Below are positions 58,314 through 64,000 of a DNA stretch of 64,000 nt, one piece after another. The position numbers and the translations under genes were made by a program. The stretch is from Amoebophrya sp. A120 (Eukaryota; Sar; Dinophyceae; Syndiniales; Amoebophryaceae): contig CAJINV010000003.1 in assembly GCA_905178155.1 (NCBI GenBank), forward strand, positions 2,437,065-2,501,064, given 5' to 3'. The notes beneath the pieces are model-generated. The model searched no databases, had not been told where the DNA came from, and was given only the letters and a program-made list of their open reading frames with translations. The stretch's first letter is position 1; each line of letters starts with the position of its first letter.

Positions 58314-60138
58314 ATGGCGGCGTCCACGGACCCAGGTGCGGATCTGCGCACCGTTTCTTTGCCAAATGCTCCCCAGGGTTTTGCGAAGCGGATGCCCCGC
58401 ATCGCGCTCGGGACGTGGAAGGCGGAGGTTGGGGAGACAAGAGCAGCGGTGATTTCTGCCATCAAGGACGCGGGCTATCGCATGATCGACACAGCCAACG
58501 ATTACGGAAACGAGCACGAGGTTGGCGCGGGGCTACAGCACTGTTTGCAAAATGGGGTTGTTACCCGAGACGAGCTGTTCGTCCAGTGCAAGCTGTGGAA
58601 CGCGAATATGCGGCCGGATCTGGTGCGCCTGGACTTGCTCGCGACGTTGAAAGATCTGCAGCTGGACTACGTAGACAGCTTCATCATTCACTGGCCGCAG
58701 TGCGCCCCCGCGGATCCGGCAGCGAAGGGGCCGGCTTTAGCCTGGAACGCAGTGGGTGGCAAATCAGAGGCGGAAATTCTGGACAATTCGAAGCCGCACA
58801 ACAACAACGTCCAATGCGCAAAAGAAATGGGCTCGATGTTTCCCATGGAGGCCGACGGTAATTTGTTCCGGCATAGAGTAGTTCTCGCATGGTAGTTTCG
58901 CGAGTGATCTGGTGATGCGGCAAAATACTAAACCAGTTGAGGTCATATCAATCTGGTTTCCTGGCGTAGCCGAATGTACTTACCTGTATGAGTGAAAGTA
59001 GAATGTCGGCTCGCCCATGTAGTTTTATGTGACTTGTCTTCCAACCAACTGGACCACAGGCACCTACTCACACGATGCCAGCGTTCATTACACGCAGACT
59101 TGGAAGGCGATGGAAAAGTTGGTGGACGAGGGGTTGTGCAAGTCGATTGGCATTTCCAACTTTAACACGGCCCAGGTGATGGACCTTCTCGCGAACGGCT
59201 GCGAAAAATACAGGCCCACCGTGCTGCAGAACGAGGTGCACCTGTACCTCCAAGCAAAAGACATGCTTGATTTCTGCAGCCACCACGGGATCCAACTGCA
59301 GGCGTATGTCCATATACTATTGCTCTGCTGCTCCTGCTGCTCGCTCTACGCTTTTCGGACGGCTGCGTCCGGCTGTGGCTGCAAAATCAGTGAACTTCGA
59401 CTTTCCTATGATGGAGATTGTAATCGGCGTACTTTCAATTTCATCTTTTTTACTCCCTACAGTTACAGTTTAGCACCAAGTAGAGAAAGCCTCACTTTAT
59501 TGTTTCGCAGGTACAGCCCGCTCGGTTCTGTTTTCGGTGGCAAGGGATCTCCGACTGGAGACCGCGACGTGTCCGCGAACATGTTTTTGCCACAGTATTC
59601 AATCCGGGATATGCCACGGAAGAAAGTTGGCAGGTCAATGTAATGCAAAAGTATGAAAGTATATCAGAACTGCAACTGGCAAGCCGAAGCCTATAATGCT
59701 GCGCTATTTCAGCTGTGCAAGAGAGATTTTTTTGCGTATGTACTTTCGCATTCCAAATATGACCACCTGCCAGTTTTTTTCTCTGGGATACGGGAGCACC
59801 CCCTGGTGATGGAGATTGGGAAGAAGTACAACAAATCCGCGGCACAAGTTGCCCTGAAGTACCAGCTGCAGCGCGGCGTTTGTGTGGTTGCCAAAAGCAC
59901 CAATCACGACCGAATCGCACAGAACATCCAGTTTTTGGACGACAACCAGTTCGAATTGACAGAGGAGGACATGCAGGCCCTGTCCAAACTGAACTGTGGC
60001 TGGCGCGGCTTGCTGTGGCCACAGACGGCCGGGCACCCGGATTACCCCTTCAAGGAATCGCTTGTTGGCTCCATTGGGGCGGCAAAAGTCCCGCCAGACT
60101 GGATCGCAAAAGAAGATCCGCGGGTGGCGGGCGCATGA
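58314..60138 (+). CDS. Aldo/keto reductase
   Basis: Exons 58314-58857, 59060-59303, 59511-59609 and 59791-60138. The first two gaps are GT-AG introns (phase 1 and phase 2) and the third is an introner. The total closes at 409 aa, somewhat longer than typical AKRs of about 320 aa. An NAD(P)H-dependent (alpha/beta)8-barrel oxidoreductase reducing aldehydes or ketones. The catalytic tetrad is visible: Asp59 and Tyr64 in DTANDYGNE, Lys93 in CKLWN, His126 in IHWP. Further family signatures are GISNFN, QNEVHLYLQ and QAYSPLG, and the cofactor-binding VVAKSTNHDRI. The loop after IHWP is enlarged. No targeting signal, so probably cytosolic. The substrate cannot be told. Confidence 0.92.
59610..59790. 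mobile_element. Introner element 12, in aldo/keto reductase
   Basis: Element of 181 bp with exact duplication cggga at 59605-59609 and 59791-59795. Left arm TATGCCACGGAAGAAAGTTG, right arm reversed TATCCCAGAGAAAAAAACTG, both continuing to GGCAGGT. Removal gives YSIREHPLVMEIGKKY in frame, matching AKR conservation downstream. Confidence 0.9.
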
Positions 60139-60746
60139 CAGATGGGTTGGATAGCGATTCGATATTGGAGGCAAAAACTACCATGATGTCCATGGTGGAC
60201 TAATATCGCGTTGTCAGCCGCTACCCGCGAGCAAAAACTTTTTATTTTGCCACGGTGAAGGAGCTTTACCTCTATGAAGAGTATTGTTTTAGCGCGCAGT
60301 TACCTTGCTAAATGCCAGTGCACAGAAAAATAGTACTCATGCAGCTAGTTGCGCTGGCCGTACTGCAACCCCTCGTCATTATTTTTTGTGAGTTACGAAA
60401 AGCTTCAGCTTGTTTGCGGGGTCCCTTGTTCAAAGCGAGCGAAACAGGCCACAGGACGAATTAACGTGGACGTAGGAAGAACACCAGCAGTTATTTCATC
60501 TTGGAGATTAGCCAAAACAGAGTCATTTATCTGTGAGTTGCGCACTGAAAGAGTCGTTCTTCCGCGTTCATAGTTCTGGTTTGCCAGCTTCAGTTGTACC
60601 CGTAGTGCACAACTGTCCTCGTTTGAGCGGAATGAAAACCAGGCAAAACAAATAAAAAGCAAACATCAACGTAAAAATACAGCAGCAGCAGTATTCAATC
60701 GACTACGACAATCGACTGCGCAATCGCGTGAGCACTTCCCGCATCG
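60139..60746. other. Intergenic region
   Basis: About 600 bases between the aldo/keto reductase and the BSD-domain gene. No gene, RNA or strong repeat was seen. Confidence 0.6.
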
Positions 60747-62536
60747 ATGACGATGGGCAACACGGAGGCGGGAGGCCGTCTCGATTTTCCGACGGGACGG
60801 GCCAGCAGTCTTAACACCACCAGCAAAGAGATTACGAGTGAGCGCCAGTCTGCATCCAGCCAAGACGGGCGATCCAGCCAAGACCTTTCGGAGTTACGCG
60901 ACCTGGAGGAGGGGCTGCAGGAGGTACGCAAGCTGCTGGATGCAGAGGAGCAAGACGCTGCATTTCCCTGGTTTCACATGGTCCAGTGGGCTGCGGAGAC
61001 CAGTGCCAACGACTGCGTTTTCCGGTGGGACCTGGAGAAAGCCTTTTTCATTGTGCGCGATGGCGTCAAGTCGGTGGACGCTTTCCGTGGCAACCTACGG
61101 GAGCTGAAAGCGTGCCTGAAGCGAGCGGAAAAGGAAAACGAGAAGCAGACAGCGGGTATTATAGCGGGGCGTTTGTTTGCGTTTGGGTTTGTTTTCAATA
61201 CCGTGATTTTTTTTGCAAAGTAAGGTATAGATGTAGTCACAGTGCATCTACTGCCACGTTCAGAATGAAGCGCTTGCGCACGACCGTGTCGTTGTACTCA
61301 ACAGGCTTCCGGGTGGACGGGTTTTCTTTGGAAGAGGGTCCAAGCCAAATGGTGTTTTTTGAGTGGGCCGAGTGCTTGCTAGAGCAGATGGCGGCGCTGC
61401 GGCGCCTGCGCTTCGCCCTGGTGCCGCGACGCATGTCGGAGAAGACGTTTTGGCACCGCTTTTTTGCCGTCGTGAAGATGCGGCTGGAGCTGCAGCTGTT
61501 TTATCGCGAGGAAGATGAGGAGGACGAGGAAGACCACGGCTCCGGGTCGCAGGCAGGGGAGGACGACACGGGGCGGTCTCGGGCGGTGACCGAGTGGTCG
61601 GACGACAGTCCGACGCACGCCACGCCGACCGTGCAGCGGGACGCCGACCTCGAAGCGGCTTTCAGAACACCCACGCTGCCTGCACCCGTGGCTCCAGCAG
61701 CGCAAGTCCGCCCAGAGAGTCGTACGCTTCTTGCGTCTCCGCCTGTAGTAGTTGCAGTACAAGTTTTGCCTGCAGCACGAGACCGGCCGCACTCGAATAC
61801 GGTGCCTGCAACGACAACAATACAACCTGCGGAGGAGAAGCAGGAGCTGCAGAGCAATAACGTGGATCATTTTTTGCACGATCCACTTCCACCGAGATCT
61901 TCATCCGCAATAAAGACCGGGCGGCCCGAGACAGAAGTGACTTCTGATGCACGTTCGATACCGAAAAGTCAAACGAGCTACGAGTACGACCCAAAACTTG
62001 TACGTGCTGATAGGAATCGCCCTGAAGATATCGCGATCGGGGCAAGAGACGCGATAAACGGCAACGACGAGCAGGACAAGCACGAAATAACGACAGTCCA
62101 CGCCACCCAGAAAAGACCTGCCATTGGCAGTGACGTAGCTGTGGCACAGGAACGAAGCATGTTGGTCTCGCCCGCCCCCACCGCAAAGACCATAAACAAG
62201 GAGAAAGAGGCTCCTTCTGCGGGCTATTTTTTACCAGACAACGACACGACGCATCAACAGAAGCCAGCAGGCCGCCCACATGTGCCAAGCACAAGTGCAG
62301 CACACACGTCGCCACGCGTTTCGGCAGAGGCCGCTTCCAGCGTCGGACGGCGCCCCTCCTCATCAAGTAAAGACAAAGAGAGCGGCAGTACGGAGACGTC
62401 GTCAATTGAAAATAAACATGACCGCGCGACAAAGAATCTGATTTGCACGGGAGAAATGGTTCTGCCGGGCTTTCACACGTCTGATACTCCGGTAGGGCCT
62501 CGCGCCGAGCATCAGCGTCGTCCGTGGATAATCTGA
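60747..62536 (+). CDS. BSD-domain protein
   Basis: Two exons, 60747-61219 and 61264-62536, joined in phase 2 across a very short (44 bp) GTAAGG...CAG intron, give 581 aa. The intron length is unusual here and several nearby AG sites would also keep frame, so the junction is uncertain. N-terminal residues 1-50 are polar. Residues about 60-150 are helical with tryptophans (FPWFHMVQWAAETS). A BSD-type helical module lies around residues 176-230, with the diagnostic Phe-Trp pair at about 220-221 (MSEKTFWHRFF). An acidic run EEDEEDEEDHG and a long disordered C-terminal half follow. BSD domains occur in TFIIH subunit p62, SYAP1 and DOS2-like proteins. This protein lacks their other domains, so its role is open. 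A second in-frame ATG at 60753 would start MGNTEAGG. Confidence 0.7.
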
Positions 62537-63281
62537 CTACGCGTGGCTTGTACCGCAGCACAGCGACAGTGTCGGATCATACCGGGAATGTTGCTCCTTT
62601 GCGACGTCTGGATCATCAAACAAAACTTGAAAGCGCTTCTGTAAGATGGTCAAACCGCTAATAGTTTACTACACGGTGTCCGACATCAACGTGTTTGTGT
62701 TTCTTTCCGCATCTCTTTCACAATCATGCACGCCTGATAACACATGCATATCACACAACTCACCTCTTCTATCGATTTTGACTCTCATGTTTTCTCTCGT
62801 TGAAGCTGTACCTTCGATCAATCGACGTCTTCTTGTCTGTCCTCGTTTCTTCCTGACACACGACAGGCGACAGCTGCTACCGAGAGAGTATCAAAATCGA
62901 GATTTTTTGGTGACATGACAAATAGCGAGAGAATTCTGTAGTTACAACGTGCAAAGCGTTGAGTGATTTCAAAACGCCAAACTGTGAACAAAAGTGCCTC
63001 ATATGATAAACCCGAAGAACAACCGTTTTGTTTTTTGCCGTGTAAGGATATCTCAGATACCACCGCTGCCACAGATCAGCGCCAATTCTTGCCTTTTTTC
63101 CCGATCGTGTTGTATTTCAAGAGGCTATTGATTTGTTGTAGCGTAAGTGAAAGCCAGCTTAATTTCCACGTCAACCTGAAGTTTGCCTTGAAGAAGAAGT
63201 AGACAATGTTGACAATAAGGACTTCATCCGCGGCATCATCGCACCTGTAGTGTGAGGACAACTACCTCGTGTAGTTTCGAG
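62537..63281. other. Intergenic region
   Basis: About 750 bases with no recognisable gene or repeat. Confidence 0.55.
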
Positions 63282-64000
63282 ATGGCGCAATTGCCCTCGG
63301 ATCCTTTCGCACTGGATCCACCACGGCGTAGTCGCTGCTGGCTCGTGGGGGGGCCAGGCGTCGGCAAGGCTGCTTTACGAAACTGCTTTCAAAGTCCTCA
63401 GCGACCGAGCCGACACTGGCTGCGCTCGTCGTGTACGCCCACGGGGCAGCACCGGGAACGCAATGGAGGTACACTTTTACTTTAATTACTCACGCCATTG
63501 ATTATGATTTCTAGATAACATGCCTCGACCCGTCTGTACATATCATATGGGCAGCACTTGATATCATAACTTGTTGCGCCTTAGGTACTGCTCCGAGCTC
63601 GCCTTGGTTCGATGAGGAGCCGGTGGTTTTGCTGAAGTCCCCACTCGACCCTAACCACACGGCCGCAGTAGAGATCAGCTTCACGGAAGTCTGCCTCTCC
63701 CCTTGTGGAAGAAACGTGGATCATGACCACCCGTTTGCCGGCAATGACAGAGAGCTAAATAGTATTGGTTCGAGGAAGCGCCAGGAGTTTGCTTACGGGT
63801 CCTTTTCGGGTGCTGGTGGAACATCAACGTCCTACCCGGACTGGAGCACCGATTGCGTCGTGCTGGTCGCAGACGTGGGGAACCGCACCTCGTTGGAGCA
63901 GCTGCGCGCCTTCGTGCAGCAGGATTCCATCTTCCGGTGTCCCCGTAGCCGCCCGGTGGTCTTTGTGCTGGGCGCCAAAGCGGACACTTCCAGAGAACGC
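63282..64000 (+). CDS. Atypical Rab-like small GTPase, 3'-truncated
   Basis: Exon 1 63282-63468 and exon 2 63585 to the window end, joined in phase 1 across a 116-bp GT-AG intron. The protein starts MAQLPSDPFA. Seen: a P-loop-like GGPGVGKA at about residues 23-30, in which the usual Ser/Thr after GK is Ala; no recognisable DTAGQE; later DCVVLVADVGNRTSLEQLRAF, matching the small-GTPase strand and helix (VxDVTNxxSFxxL); and VVFVLGAKADTSRE in place of the NKxD base-specificity motif. The substitutions at the Mg2+-binding and guanine-binding positions suggest weak nucleotide binding or a pseudo-GTPase. RABL-type proteins and dynein light intermediate chains are comparable degenerate relatives. 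The C-terminus and any prenylation motif lie outside the window. Confidence 0.65.

Noticed and set aside
61662-62561. Open frame of 299 aa on the minus strand
   Set aside because: Antisense to the disordered half of the BSD-domain gene; arginine/serine/cysteine-rich without domain.

Overview
The window looks like nuclear DNA of an alveolate, most likely a dinoflagellate and probably a Syndiniales parasite of the Amoebophrya type. This is inferred from four things seen in the sequence. All fifteen gene models lie on the + strand. Several genes carry introns. One short TTTAGGG-type telomeric tract is present. Above all, coding exons are repeatedly interrupted by short inverted-repeat insertions that must be removed for the protein to make sense. 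Such introner elements and abundant non-canonical introns are known from Amoebophrya genomes; the genus assignment here is not proven.

Layout, all + strand: 2-1718 AAAP-type amino-acid transporter (5' end missing); 2426-6436 Ala/Gly/Pro/Lys-rich probable nuclear protein interrupted by a 1.5-kb insertion; 7033-8787 multipass membrane protein; 8788-13470 gene-poor gap with a possible structured RNA; 13471-16183 large multipass membrane protein; 17569-24568 RS/RG-rich protein of about 2016 aa; 27145-31560 its shorter tandem paralogue; 32860-35521 two-pore-domain K+ channel with EF-hands; 36471-39769 CDC27/APC3; 40378-41196 cyclophilin; 42646-44158 cold-shock-domain protein; 45886-48107 secreted protein of unknown function; 49357-57839 protein of about 2545 aa with a coiled-coil N-terminus; 58314-60138 aldo/keto reductase; 60747-62536 BSD-domain protein; 63282-64000 atypical Rab-like GTPase (3' end missing). 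The genes are functionally mixed and do not form a pathway.

The main discovery is the set of introner elements. Twelve insertions of about 180-530 bp, plus a related 1.5-kb one, have terminal inverted repeats. The twelve begin TAT and, with one exception, end ATA; eleven have an exact 5-bp target duplication and one a degenerate one. Removing the element plus one duplication copy restores the reading frame at each of the eleven exonic sites. In CDC27 and the aldo/keto reductase it also restores recognisable conserved protein sequence. At several sites no GT-AG or GC-AG pair fits. The inverted repeats could pair in the pre-mRNA, suggesting splicing guided by a stem. The inverted repeats fall into several unrelated sequence families, yet the duplication length is constant, which suggests one shared insertion machinery. 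Ordinary GT-AG introns also occur; many of them are followed by exons starting with GT, as if they too arose by duplication of an AG|GT site.

Exon boundaries were derived by reading frame, splice dinucleotides and, where possible, recalled family conservation. No search or transcript data could be used.
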